Origin: Dyella terrae
GTDB taxonomy: Bacteria; Pseudomonadota; Gammaproteobacteria; Xanthomonadales; Rhodanobacteraceae
DNA: 64,000 bases
Assembly (NCBI RefSeq): GCF_004322705.1
Contig: NZ_SIZZ01000001.1
Location: 2,249,213-2,313,212 of the forward strand
Direction of reading: 5' to 3'
This document shows, piece after piece, positions 33,150 through 41,754 of the stretch. The notes beneath the pieces were generated by a model. That model saw only the letters and a program-made list of their open reading frames with translations, searched no databases and was not told the DNA's origin. Position 1 is the stretch's first letter, and each line of letters starts with the position of its first letter. Position numbers and translations under genes: made by a program.

Positions 33150-34163
33150 TCAGAACCCTGCGAGCACCAGCTTGCCGATCATGCTGCCGCTTTCAAGCTT
33201 CTCGTGTGCCATCCGCAGATGCTTCGCGTCGATCGGACCCAGTGATTCGCGCAGCGTCGTGCGAATCACGCCGGCATCGACCAGGTCCGCCACTTCGTTC
33301 AACAGTTGATGCTGCGCCTTCATGTCGTCGGTTTTGTACAACGACCGCGTGAACATGAACTCCCAGTGCAGCGACAGGCTGCGCGACTTCAGCAACGTGA
33401 TATCGAGCGGCGTCGCCGGGTCGTCGATCAGACCGAGCTTGCCCTGCGGCTTGAGCAGATCCACGAGCGCGGCGAAGTGCTGCTCGGTGTGCGTCAGGCT
33501 AAGCACGTAATCCACACCCTGCGGTGCCACCGCACGCACTTGCTCGCGCAGGTCACCGCGATGATCGACCACATGATGCGCTCCCATATCCTTCACCCAT
33601 GCCTGGGTTTCCGGACGTGAGGCCGTGCCGATCACCGTCAGGTTGGTGAGCTTGCGCGCAAGCTGCACGGCCATGGAGCCGACGCCGCCCGCAGCTCCCA
33701 CCACCAGCACCACGCCGCTCTGGAAGGCGTTGCCGCGCGCAATGGCGAATCGATCGAACAACAACTCCCACGCGGTGATCGTGGTCAACGGCATGGCGGC
33801 CGCCTGAGCCATGTCGAGCGTCGCGGGCTTGCGCCCGACGATGCGCTCATCGACCAGCTGGAGCGCGGCATTGCTGCCCTGGCGATCGAGTGCTCCTGCA
33901 TACCAGACCGCATCACCCGGCTTGAACAAGGTGACGTCTTCGCCCACCGCCACCACGGTGCCGGCCGCATCCCATCCCAGCACTTTGTCGGCACCCTGGG
34001 GATCGACACGCTTGCGAATCTTGGTATCGACCGGATTCACCGACACGGCTTCCACGCGCACCAGTACATCGCGCCCGCTGGCCACGGGATCGGGCAATGT
34101 CACATCGATCAGGGATTCGGCATCGTTGACCGGGAGGGAGCGTCGATAGGCCACGGCTTTCAT
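33150..34163 (-). CDS. Zinc-type alcohol dehydrogenase / quinone oxidoreductase family
   Basis: Medium-chain dehydrogenase/reductase of 337 residues. The NADP-binding loop is VVLVVGAAGGVGSMAVQLARKL, and the GroES-like N-terminal half (VAYRRSLPVNDAESLIDVTL) is intact. The zinc-ligand cysteines of classical alcohol dehydrogenases are absent, so it belongs to the zinc-free enone/quinone reductase group. The ATG at 34163 has GGAGATCCTC in front. It is last in a three-gene operon (MFS, SDR, this gene) divergent from a LysR gene; gaps are 26 and 45 bases. Confidence 0.9.
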   Translation of the reverse strand: MKAVAYRRSLPVNDAESLIDVTLPDPVASGRDVLVRVEAVSVNPVDTKIRKRVDPQGADKVLGWDAAGTVVAVGEDVTLFKPGDAVWYAGALDRQGSNAALQLVDERIVGRKPATLDMAQAAAMPLTTITAWELLFDRFAIARGNAFQSGVVLVVGAAGGVGSMAVQLARKLTNLTVIGTASRPETQAWVKDMGAHHVVDHRGDLREQVRAVAPQGVDYVLSLTHTEQHFAALVDLLKPQGKLGLIDDPATPLDITLLKSRSLSLHWEFMFTRSLYKTDDMKAQHQLLNEVADLVDAGVIRTTLRESLGPIDAKHLRMAHEKLESGSMIGKLVLAGF

Positions 34164-34208
34164 GAGGATCTCCGGACTGGAACAAAAAGCAGAACACGGC
34201 ACGCGTGA

Positions 34209-35261
34209 TCAGGGAATGATCTTGCGCCGGCGAAAATCGTCGAACAACGCTGCGAACATGGCTTTCGTATCCGCGTACTCGTGGAAACCGAATCGACGCG
34301 ACTTGCTGTCGTCGCCGAACATGTCGTAATCCCAGGAGAATACGAAGTCGGCAAAGCGCCAGGACGACACGTCGGCATATGGATGCGGCTGGAGCCCGTG
34401 GCGTGCCTGCATCGATTGCCAGAGCTGCTCCTTGTCAGCCATCACCGAATCGAGCGAAAGCGGCAACGGCGTTGCCAGTTCCAACCCGAAGTACCCGGCG
34501 ATGAACGGCCACATGTCGCTCCAGCGGAAAAGGTCGCCGTTGGCGATGTTGAAGGCTTCGTTGGCACAGCGCGGCTCGGTGGCCGCCCACACCATGGCCT
34601 TCGCCAGCAGACCGGCGTCGGTCATCTGCAAGAGGCGGTCATACGCGCCGGGTTTGCCGGGAAAGCGCAGCGGGATGCCAAGCTCGCGCGACATCGACGC
34701 GTACACCGCGATGCCCAGCGCAAGATTCAGGGGATTGCCCAGCGCAAAGCCGCCGACGACGGCCGGGCGAATGCCCGACCACGTCCACGCCTTGCCCTGC
34801 TGCCGCGCTTCGAGCAGCCGCTGCTGGTCATGCATGAATTCCGGCGGCATGAAGTGCGCATCCGTTTCGCGCGCGGGCGTCTTGAAAGGACCCAGGTGCC
34901 CACCGTAAACCTTGTATCCCTGCATCAGGCTCACGTGCTGAAGGTGATCGGCCACCGGCTCGATGGCATCGAGTACATGCTGCAGCATCGCCACGTTGGG
35001 CGGCACCAGCTCAGCCCAGGTGGGACGATCCTGGTAGGCGGTGTAGAACACATGCGTCACGTGGGTGAGCGGTGACAGCTTGCGCTGCGTATCAACCGGA
35101 TCAAGCAGATCAACCGCGATGTGCCGCACGCCCTCGTCATCGCCGCCACGACGCGACAATCCGATGATGTCCCAGTCGGGAAGTGTTTTCAGGTGATCGA
35201 CCAGGTTCCGGCCGATCACGCCCTGCGCGCCAACCACCAGCGCGGTAAAAGTCTTTGCCAT
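34209..35261 (-). CDS. SDR-family NAD-dependent reductase (PRISE-like)
   Basis: Extended short-chain dehydrogenase of 350 residues. It has the dinucleotide loop LVVGAQGVIGRNLVDHL and the SLMQGYKVYGGHLGPFKTPARE block typical of progesterone-5-beta-reductase/iridoid-synthase-like (PRISE) enzymes, which reduce activated enones. The catalytic Tyr sits in this KVYG block with Lys upstream in GYK, the swapped arrangement of that group. The substrate is unknown. It lies between the MFS and alcohol dehydrogenase genes, suggesting a joint role in removing reactive carbonyl compounds. Confidence 0.87.
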   Translation of the reverse strand: MAKTFTALVVGAQGVIGRNLVDHLKTLPDWDIIGLSRRGGDDEGVRHIAVDLLDPVDTQRKLSPLTHVTHVFYTAYQDRPTWAELVPPNVAMLQHVLDAIEPVADHLQHVSLMQGYKVYGGHLGPFKTPARETDAHFMPPEFMHDQQRLLEARQQGKAWTWSGIRPAVVGGFALGNPLNLALGIAVYASMSRELGIPLRFPGKPGAYDRLLQMTDAGLLAKAMVWAATEPRCANEAFNIANGDLFRWSDMWPFIAGYFGLELATPLPLSLDSVMADKEQLWQSMQARHGLQPHPYADVSSWRFADFVFSWDYDMFGDDSKSRRFGFHEYADTKAMFAALFDDFRRRKIIP

Positions 35262-35288
35262 GAGCAGATCCTCTGCGTAGCGGTGTCA

Positions 35289-36482
35289 TCAAATGCCAAC
35301 GGTGGCACCGGTCGTCGTCGTCGCCCCACGACGTTCCAGCGCCAGGCTCCAAACCGTAACGAGCAATCCCAATGCAGCAACGATGGCGCCGGCAATGCCA
35401 ATCATCGGCAGGCCCAACCCGCCCTCGATCACTGCACCGCCTACGAACGCACCGATGGCATTGCCCAGGTTGAACGCAGCGATGTTGAGCGTCGACGCGA
35501 GATGCGGGCCGTCCACGGCCTGCTGCACCACGCGCATCTGCAAGGGCGGCACGGTCGCGAACGCGGCCACGCCCCAGACGAACACCGTGATCACAGCGGC
35601 CACGGGATCGCGCATGGTCCAGGTGAAGGCAAACATCACCACCATCAGGACCAGCAGGATGGCGATCAGCGACGGCATCAGGCGCCAGTCAGCCAGGCGA
35701 CCACCCAGGAGATTGCCCAGGGTCGTGCCCACGCCAAACAACACGAGTACCCAGCCGGTGGCGCCGACGCTGATATGCGACTGCGTCTGCAGGATGGGCG
35801 CGATGTAAGTGAACACGGTGAAGACACCGCCAAAGCCGAGCACCGTCATCAACAGCGCCAGCAACACCTGCGGCTGGCGCAGCACGGCCATCTCCTTGCG
35901 CATGTCCGGCGAATGCAGCTCAGGCAGCGACGGCACCAGTCGCCACACGCCCAGCGCGGCAATCACGCCGAGCACGGTCACGGCGGCGAAGGTGGAGCGC
36001 CAACCCGCCCACTGGCCAAGGAAGGTACCGAAGGGCACGCCCAGCACGTTGGCCAGGGTCAGGCCGGCAAACATCAGCGCGATGGCGCGTGCGCCCTGCC
36101 CGCGCGGAACGACGTGCGAGGCCACCACGGCGCCGATGCCGAAGAAGGAGCCATGACAGAACGCAGCGACCACGCGCGCCATCATCAGCACGCTGTAGTT
36201 GGGTGCCACCGCACACAATGCGTTGCCAAGGATGAAAAGTCCCAGGAGGGTGAGCAAGGCGGTGCGGCGCTCCAGCCGTGCGGTCAGTGCCGCCAGGAGG
36301 GGGGCACCGACGGCAACGCCCAGCGCGTAGCCGGATACCAGCATGCCGGCGGAGGGAATGCTCACATGGAGGTCAGCCGCCACCTCAGGCAACAGGCCCA
36401 TGATGACGAACTCAGTCGTGCCGATGGCAAAGGCCGCCACGGCCAGCGCCAGCAAGGCGGCGCGCGAGCTGTTCTGACTCAT
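35289..36482 (-). CDS. MFS efflux transporter, AraJ/YdhP-like (DHA1)
   Basis: Twelve-helix transporter of 397 residues starting MSQNSSRAALLALAVAAFAIGTTEFVIMG. The GTTEFVIMGLLPEVAADLHVS and YALGVAVGAPLLAALTARLERR motifs are diagnostic of this DHA1 subgroup, which exports sugars, purines or drugs. An in-frame ATG at 36557 would add 25 residues without family support. It is the first gene of the operon and is divergent from the LysR gene, so it is the likely regulated target. Confidence 0.93.
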   Translation of the reverse strand: MSQNSSRAALLALAVAAFAIGTTEFVIMGLLPEVAADLHVSIPSAGMLVSGYALGVAVGAPLLAALTARLERRTALLTLLGLFILGNALCAVAPNYSVLMMARVVAAFCHGSFFGIGAVVASHVVPRGQGARAIALMFAGLTLANVLGVPFGTFLGQWAGWRSTFAAVTVLGVIAALGVWRLVPSLPELHSPDMRKEMAVLRQPQVLLALLMTVLGFGGVFTVFTYIAPILQTQSHISVGATGWVLVLFGVGTTLGNLLGGRLADWRLMPSLIAILLVLMVVMFAFTWTMRDPVAAVITVFVWGVAAFATVPPLQMRVVQQAVDGPHLASTLNIAAFNLGNAIGAFVGGAVIEGGLGLPMIGIAGAIVAALGLLVTVWSLALERRGATTTTGATVGI

Positions 36483-36584
36483 GACCGGGCTCCGGCCCGC
36501 CAGGCGCGGAAAAAGTGGGCAGACATGATCGTTCCTATCCGAATCGAAGGGCCGCACTTTGCTACTTGCCGGAAAGGATGAGAA

Positions 36585-36601
36585 TTGCCCAAACTAGGCA
36601 A
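36585..36601. promoter_or_regulatory. Candidate LysR operator in the MFS/LysR divergent region
   Basis: TTGCC (36585-36589) and GGCAA (36597-36601) form an inverted repeat with a seven-base spacer, holding the T-N11-A pattern of LysR-type sites. A further TTGCC half-site lies at 36566-36570. The position, 24 bases before the regulator start, is usual for autoregulated LysR genes. Confidence 0.5.
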
Positions 36602-36624
36602 GCATCTTTTCCAGAAAGTTGAAG

Positions 36625-37551
36625 ATGATCGATCTCGACGACATGCGACTTTTCGTACGGGCCGTCACCGATGGCAGCCTTTCGGCCGCCGGACGGGAGC
36701 TTGGCCTGTCGCCGGCCGTGGCCAGCAAGCGTCTCACCCGCCTTGAGCAAGCCCTCGGGGTGCGGCTGCTTCAGCGCAGTTCCCGTCGGCTTTCGCTGAC
36801 TAGCGAAGGGGCCTGCTACTACGAGCGCTGCGTCAGCATCCTGGCCGACGTGGACGAAGCCAATGCCATGGTCGGGCGTGGGCAGATGGAGGTTCGCGGC
36901 GCGTTGCATGTCTCGGCATCGCTGGACCTGGGCCGCCAGTACATCGGCCCGCTGGCCGCCCAGTTCACCGAGCAGCATCCGGAACTGCGCATGCGCGTGA
37001 GCACCTCGGACGCGATGCTCGATGTCTTCGAACACGGCGTGGATGTCGCGGTCCGCAGCGGTGCCATGGCCGATTCACGGCTGGTCTCGCGCCGCCTGGC
37101 GCTCAATTATCGTGTGCTGTGCGCGTCACCCGGCTACCTTCGCCGCCGCGGCACGCCCGCGAGCACGGACGAACTCGAGCACCATGCCTGCCTGATGCTG
37201 CACCGCCCCGGGCGCGGCATCCTTCCGTGGATGCTGCAAACCGCGGAAGGTCCGAAGCCGATGCGGCTGGATGCCATCATCACCACCGACAGCGGCGACC
37301 TCATGCGCGAACTTGCCGTGGCCGGACATGGCATCGCCTTCAAGTCGATCTGGGATATCGCCACCGATGTCGAGGCCGGCCGCCTCGTGCCCTTGCTCAC
37401 GCAGTCGGCGATCCAGGAAGCGCACATTTACGCCATCTATCCCAGCCGCGATTTTCTGCCCGCGCGCATTCGGCTGTTCGTCGATTTCCTGCTCGAGCGC
37501 ATGCGCGAGCGCGAAGGCACCGTATTGGGCTTGCTGGGAATGAAGGTGTAG
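36625..37551 (+). CDS. LysR-family transcriptional regulator
   Basis: LysR-type regulator of 308 residues. Winged helix (about 5-65): DDMRLFVRAVTDGSLSAAGRELGLSPAVASKRLTRLEQALG. Effector domain (about 90-300) resembles the CrgA/AaeR-type groups that regulate adjacent efflux and reductase genes. The ATG at 36625 is preferred over a TTG six bases earlier. It is divergent from the MFS-SDR-dehydrogenase operon. The ligand is unknown. Confidence 0.93.
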   Translation: MIDLDDMRLFVRAVTDGSLSAAGRELGLSPAVASKRLTRLEQALGVRLLQRSSRRLSLTSEGACYYERCVSILADVDEANAMVGRGQMEVRGALHVSASLDLGRQYIGPLAAQFTEQHPELRMRVSTSDAMLDVFEHGVDVAVRSGAMADSRLVSRRLALNYRVLCASPGYLRRRGTPASTDELEHHACLMLHRPGRGILPWMLQTAEGPKPMRLDAIITTDSGDLMRELAVAGHGIAFKSIWDIATDVEAGRLVPLLTQSAIQEAHIYAIYPSRDFLPARIRLFVDFLLERMREREGTVLGLLGMKV

Positions 37552-37586
37552 GGTGATCGGGACACCACCCGGAGCACCCATGCCCC

Positions 37587-38366
37587 ATGGCCATGCGTTT
37601 CGCCTTCCTGCTGCTGCTTACACTCATGACGTTCAACGCCACCGCTGACGACGCACGCTTCCTCGAACGCGACGTGACCGTGCAGGGCGAAACCCTTCAC
37701 TACCGCGTCTTCGTGCCTGACGGATGGACGTCCAAACGAACGTGGCCCGTCGTGCTGTTCCTGCATGGCTCGGGTGAACGCGGCAGCGACAATGCCAAGA
37801 CGCTGAGCCAGGGCCTGCCGCCGTGGTTGCGGACGCATGGGAAAGACTTTCCGGCAGTCGTCGTTATTCCCCAGGTGGCCAGTGGCGCTTACTGGAGCGG
37901 CAAGTACGAAGAGGCCGCCATCAAGGCACTCGAAGCGAGCATTGATGAGTTTCACGGCGATCGCCAGCGGCTGTACCTGACAGGCCTGTCGATGGGCGGG
38001 TTCGGCTCATGGCAGATCGCGAAGGATCATCCGGATCTGTTCGCCGCGGCAGTCATCATCTGCGGCGGCATCGAGCATCCGCCGCGCCTCGAATCGCCCT
38101 CGCACGTGGACGGCGTCCCGGACGGCGTCGACCCCTACGCATGGGTGGCCTCCAACATCGGGACCTTGCCGGTGTGGCTCTTCCACGGCAGCGACGATCC
38201 CGTGGTCTCCGTCGAAGGATCGCGCGGCATGCACCACGCACTCGAGGCCCGCAAGAAGGAAGTGCGTTACACCGAATACCCTGGCATGGGCCATGGCGTG
38301 TGGGAAAACGCCTATGCCACGCCCGGCCTTTGGCCGTGGGTATTCGGCCACGTCAAAGCGCAATAA
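37587..38366 (+). CDS. Exported alpha/beta hydrolase (esterase, LpqC/PHB-depolymerase-like)
   Basis: Secreted or lipid-exposed esterase of 259 residues with a signal peptide (MAMRFAFLLLLTLMTFNATA). The nucleophile elbow is GLSMGGFG (Ser about 136), the oxyanion strand is VVLFLHGSGERGSDN, and Asp/His lie in FHGSDDPVV and GMGHGVW. The architecture matches dienelactone-like and PHB-depolymerase esterases. The start at 37587 has a second in-frame ATG two codons later. It stands directly after the LysR gene and abuts the next gene tail to tail. Confidence 0.87.
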   Translation: MAMRFAFLLLLTLMTFNATADDARFLERDVTVQGETLHYRVFVPDGWTSKRTWPVVLFLHGSGERGSDNAKTLSQGLPPWLRTHGKDFPAVVVIPQVASGAYWSGKYEEAAIKALEASIDEFHGDRQRLYLTGLSMGGFGSWQIAKDHPDLFAAAVIICGGIEHPPRLESPSHVDGVPDGVDPYAWVASNIGTLPVWLFHGSDDPVVSVEGSRGMHHALEARKKEVRYTEYPGMGHGVWENAYATPGLWPWVFGHVKAQ

Positions 38367-38738
38367 CTACGCCTTGCTGCGGCGTCGCCCCGCGATCACC
38401 CAGCCAATGTAAATGCCCAGCGCCACGCCCATCAGCTCGAAGAAGACGCGCGTGCCGATGCCGTCCGGATCATGGACCTGGGCCAGCTTGGCTTTAAGCA
38501 GCTGCAGGGACTGCAGGCGGGCATAGTTGAAATAGAACATGTCCCACATGTCGCCGCTGCCGGAGATCATCAGGCCCAGCAGATAGGACCAGCCGATCCG
38601 CGCGCCTTGGCCCCAGTCGCTGCGCCCGCCGATCCAGTTGAACATCAGGTAGGCCAGCAGGCCCACAACCGTCGCAATCGCGCCCGCCTGCAAGCCTCCG
38701 ACCAGCCCAAAACCCATCCACGATTGGTCGTAATGCAT
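38367..38738 (-). CDS. Membrane protein, unknown
   Basis: Membrane protein of 123 residues starting MHYDQSWMGFGLVGGLQAGA, with about three helices (about 9-33, 52-72 and 98-118). A conserved-looking motif GSGDMWDMFYFNYARLQSLQ separates the helices. The ATG at 38738 is preferred to one 36 bases earlier. Its last codon abuts the stop of the hydrolase gene. Function unknown. Confidence 0.7.
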   Translation of the reverse strand: MHYDQSWMGFGLVGGLQAGAIATVVGLLAYLMFNWIGGRSDWGQGARIGWSYLLGLMISGSGDMWDMFYFNYARLQSLQLLKAKLAQVHDPDGIGTRVFFELMGVALGIYIGWVIAGRRRSKA

Positions 38739-38940
38739 CAGCCTTCCCGGGAGCCACGTTGCATGACCGTCCATTATGCCTGTGAGCGCTGGGTGAAATG
38801 GCTAACGCGGCAGGTTCAACGTAATCCTTTTCCTACCCAAAACCGGCGGTAAGCGTACGTGCCAGTCGCAGACCCCGTCACACTGTGAGGGACTTGCCGG
38901 ACGCTAGACTCCCCATTCCACCCGACGTGACTATCACGCC

Positions 38941-39606
38941 ATGCGCCACCCGATTTCAGAACGTGCCGCTCTCATACTTGTTGACGTACAGCCGGACTTC
39001 ATGCCCGGCGGCAGCCTCGCCTGCCACGAGGGCGACGCCATCGTGCCCGGCATCCGGGCCCTGCTCCAGGCACGGCTGTTCCGGCACGTCGTAGCCACCC
39101 AGGACTGGCATCCCGCCGGCCATATTTCCTTTGCCACCAGCCACCCTGGCAAACAGCCGTTCGATCGCATTCCGTTGTATGGGCACGCGCAGACCCTGTG
39201 GCCCGACCATTGCGTCCAGGGCTCTACCGGGGCGGAGCTGTATCCGGGCATTGACTGGTCCGTGGTGGACCATGTCGTACGCAAGGGCTGCGATCCCCAG
39301 GTGGATTCCTACAGCGGCTTTCGCGAGAACTATGGGCCTCGAGGCACTCGCCCGAGCACCGAGCTGGCGGATTGGCTGCGCGGCCGCCAGGTCGATACGG
39401 TCTATGTCGCTGGCCTCGCCCGCGATGTTTGCGTGCTATGGACCGCGCAGGATGCCGCCGACGCCGGCTTCGTCACCCACGTGCTGTGGGACCTTACCCG
39501 CCCGGTGACTCCGGAATCGGACATCACCACGCGCGCGCGCCTCGATCAGGCGCTTATTGGCGTGGTGGCATCCGAAGACCTGCTGAAAACGAGTCACGCC
39601 GCCTGA
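38941..39606 (+). CDS. pncA: Nicotinamidase PncA
   Basis: Isochorismatase-fold enzyme of 221 residues that deamidates nicotinamide to nicotinic acid in NAD salvage. Catalytic Asp in LVDVQPDFMPGGSL, the metal site in TQDWHPAGHISFA (Asp and two His), a Lys in VRKGCDPQVDSYSGF, and the nucleophile Cys164 in GLARDVCVLW are all present. The usual GLATDYCV is changed to GLARDVCV, still within the family. The gene is followed by a palindromic repeat and the convergent CPXCG gene. Confidence 0.94.
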   Translation: MRHPISERAALILVDVQPDFMPGGSLACHEGDAIVPGIRALLQARLFRHVVATQDWHPAGHISFATSHPGKQPFDRIPLYGHAQTLWPDHCVQGSTGAELYPGIDWSVVDHVVRKGCDPQVDSYSGFRENYGPRGTRPSTELADWLRGRQVDTVYVAGLARDVCVLWTAQDAADAGFVTHVLWDLTRPVTPESDITTRARLDQALIGVVASEDLLKTSHAA

Positions 39607-39612
39607 AAGCTG

Positions 39613-39761
39613 GCGCTTCGTGAGCGAGGAGGTCGCCCGCGGCGCGGGCTGTAAACGGTAAACAGGGAACAGCAGGCCACAGTGGCCGTGAGCTCTGCTT
39701 TGCTCCGTTTTCCTTTTACCGTTCACAGCGCCGCAGGCGCGACTTCACTGAAGCGAAGCGC
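39613..39761. repeat. Composite palindromic repeat, copy 1, between convergent genes
   Basis: A long imperfect inverted repeat fills the space between the stop codons of pncA and the CPXCG gene. The left arm starts GCGCTTCGTGAGCG (39613) and the inner parts include TGTAAACGGTAAA (39650-39662) facing TTTACCGTTCACA (39715-39727). The same core (GCTGTAAACGG, then TTTTACCGTT) recurs in the element at 46444-46597. The two copies differ in their outer arms. It could act as a bidirectional terminator; the family resembles REP/MITE-type repeats. Confidence 0.7.
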
Positions 39762-39764
39762 TCA

Positions 39765-39953
39765 CTAACTATCGTCCTCGGCGTTCACCAGTGCCCTGGC
39801 ATCGCCCTTCTCATCCACCCACGCCGTAACAACCATCGGCCGACAACACACCTGGCAGTCCTCGATGTATTCCTGCTCGCCGGCTGACACGTCGACGATC
39901 AGATCGATGCGCTCCCCACAGTAAGGGCACGAAACGGCGACGGTGTCGTTCAT
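39765..39953 (-). CDS. CPXCG-motif cysteine-rich protein
   Basis: Small protein of 62 residues with two cysteine pairs, CPYCG (9-13) and DCQVCCRP, likely binding zinc. The centre is acidic (IDLIVDVSAGEQEYIEDC). The CPXCG family is common in Gammaproteobacteria and has no known function. It overlaps the start region of nothing upstream but its own start overlaps the stop of the L,D-transpeptidase gene by four bases, so translation is coupled. Confidence 0.85.
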   Translation of the reverse strand: MNDTVAVSCPYCGERIDLIVDVSAGEQEYIEDCQVCCRPMVVTAWVDEKGDARALVNAEDDS

Positions 39954-41611
39954 GGTGATGCCTGCGGCCTGGCCGTGATCGATGCATTGAGTACCGAGGT
40001 GCGACGACGGTCCAGCGCGCGCTTGACCTTGTCGTCGCGCTCATAAATATCCTGGCGGAAACTCAGGCGATCGCCTTCGTGCCATTCCGCCGTCCAGTAC
40101 GCCAGCAGCAAGGTGACTGGCTGAGCCAGATTCACCGTCTGCGTCTTGTTGGTATCGATCGCGGCATCAATCGCCGCGCGATTCCATTTCACCGGATCGT
40201 TCAACAACAGTTCGGCCAGCTCACGCGGACGCTCCACGCGAATGCAGCCGGAACTGCGCGCCCGCTGGTCGGACTCGAAGTATTCCGTATGCGGCGTGTC
40301 GTGCAGGTAGACGGCGTACTCGTTGGGAAAACGAATCACCAGGCGTCCCAGCGAATTGCCCGGTCCGGCGTCCTGGCGCAACACGATGCCCTTCGGATGG
40401 GCCCAGTTCACGCTGGCCGGCGACAGTTGCTTGCCCTCCGTGTTGAATACCTTGATGCGATTCGCCGCGAGATAACCCTGGTTGGCGCGCACCTTCGGCA
40501 GGATGTCCTGGCGCAGGATCGTCGGTGGCACCGTCCAGGTGGGATTGAGCGTCATGTAGGTGATCTGCGACTTGAACACCGGCGTGCTGCGATAGGGCTT
40601 GCCCACCTGCACGCGCGCCGTCCATACCGGCTCGCCGTTCTTCACATAGGCAATCTTGTAGCCGGCGATATCCACCACCACGAAATCACCCGTGACCTGA
40701 TGCAGCAACCAGCGCGCGCGCTCCAGATTCACGCGCGCCTGATCGATGCGCTGCTCCACCGGTACATTGAGCGCGGCCAGCGTGCCCTTGCCCAGGTTTC
40801 CGTCGGCGTCGATGTACTGCTCCTGCTGGAACTGCCTGACGGCGTTCTGCAGGGTTTCGTCGTAGCGGTGATCCTGCGCTGCATCGGCGGCCAGGTAGCC
40901 ACCGATGGCCAGCCGCTGACGCAAGGCAGGGATGCGCGGATCGGTCATGCCGGGTTTCAGTGTCGGGCCGTCGGCAATCATCGGCCAGCCGCCGCGACTT
41001 GCGATGTCACGCAGCGCCGCCAGTCCCTTACGCAGACGATCGTATTGCGGATGTTGCGGTCGGGCCCGCTCGAAAATCCCGGCGATGTCACCGCTCTGCA
41101 CGGCCTCTTCCGCCGTCATCAGACCTTGCCCCGGATCGAGCTGACGCGGATCGAAATTCCAGTGCGGATCGAGCGTCGAGGGATCGACCTTGCCGCGATA
41201 CAGATGCACCAACGCGGCCAGGTAGCCATCCGTCGCCAGCAGGTCGAATTCGGCTCGTTGCGCCGGCGTGGCCGCACGCAACGTGGCGGCCAGCCGCTGC
41301 AACTGGGACACGTGGTAATCCTCGGGATCGAGGCCATCCAGGCGGGTGTCGGCCAGGGCTCTCAGCAGCGCGTCGATGTTCTCCTGCCGCGTCCACGCGG
41401 GCGCGTAGGCGCGGTCCTCGTAGAAGTCGGCCAATGCTTGAGCCAGTTCAGGCTTGGTGGCGCCCGCATCGCTCAATTGCTCGATGCGATCGCGGATCGC
41501 GTCGGACACCGGGTCCTGGGTCTGAGCCCAGGCTGAGACAGCGGTCAAACCAAGACAAATCAAGCAGATAAATAGCCAACGAACAGCAAAAACGGGGCGC
41601 GGCAGAGGCAC
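39950..41611 (-). CDS. L,D-transpeptidase, LdtD/YcbB-like
   Basis: Periplasmic enzyme of 553 residues that forms 3-3 crosslinks in peptidoglycan. The GTG start at 41611 follows AAGGAG with six-base spacing and gives a signal sequence (VPLPRPVFAVRWLFICLICLGL); no ATG fits. A scaffold domain (about 60-240), a peptidoglycan-binding domain (about 245-310) and the YkuD catalytic domain (about 330-500) follow. The active site is HDTPHTEYFESDQRARSSGC with nucleophile Cys456. The CPXCG gene overlaps its stop. It is divergent from a second L,D-transpeptidase-like gene. Confidence 0.92.
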   Translation of the reverse strand: MPLPRPVFAVRWLFICLICLGLTAVSAWAQTQDPVSDAIRDRIEQLSDAGATKPELAQALADFYEDRAYAPAWTRQENIDALLRALADTRLDGLDPEDYHVSQLQRLAATLRAATPAQRAEFDLLATDGYLAALVHLYRGKVDPSTLDPHWNFDPRQLDPGQGLMTAEEAVQSGDIAGIFERARPQHPQYDRLRKGLAALRDIASRGGWPMIADGPTLKPGMTDPRIPALRQRLAIGGYLAADAAQDHRYDETLQNAVRQFQQEQYIDADGNLGKGTLAALNVPVEQRIDQARVNLERARWLLHQVTGDFVVVDIAGYKIAYVKNGEPVWTARVQVGKPYRSTPVFKSQITYMTLNPTWTVPPTILRQDILPKVRANQGYLAANRIKVFNTEGKQLSPASVNWAHPKGIVLRQDAGPGNSLGRLVIRFPNEYAVYLHDTPHTEYFESDQRARSSGCIRVERPRELAELLLNDPVKWNRAAIDAAIDTNKTQTVNLAQPVTLLLAYWTAEWHEGDRLSFRQDIYERDDKVKRALDRRRTSVLNASITARPQASP

Positions 41612-41754
41612 GGTCGGCTCCTTCGATCCTGTGGAGACCCTCTTATCACAGGCCGCGCGCGGACTCCGTAAATGAACGAAATAAGCTGAACGAACAGACA
41701 CTTAACAATGGTCTGCTAGCATGCCCGGCAGCTTCACGCCATACACACTCTTCC

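Noticed and set aside
35121-36581. 486-codon + strand frame opposite the MFS gene
   Set aside because: Histidine- and glutamine-rich shadow translation of a transporter gene; no start signal.
40079-41536. 485-codon + strand frame opposite the L,D-transpeptidase
   Set aside because: Shadow frame; the - strand enzyme has a full catalytic motif and signal peptide.
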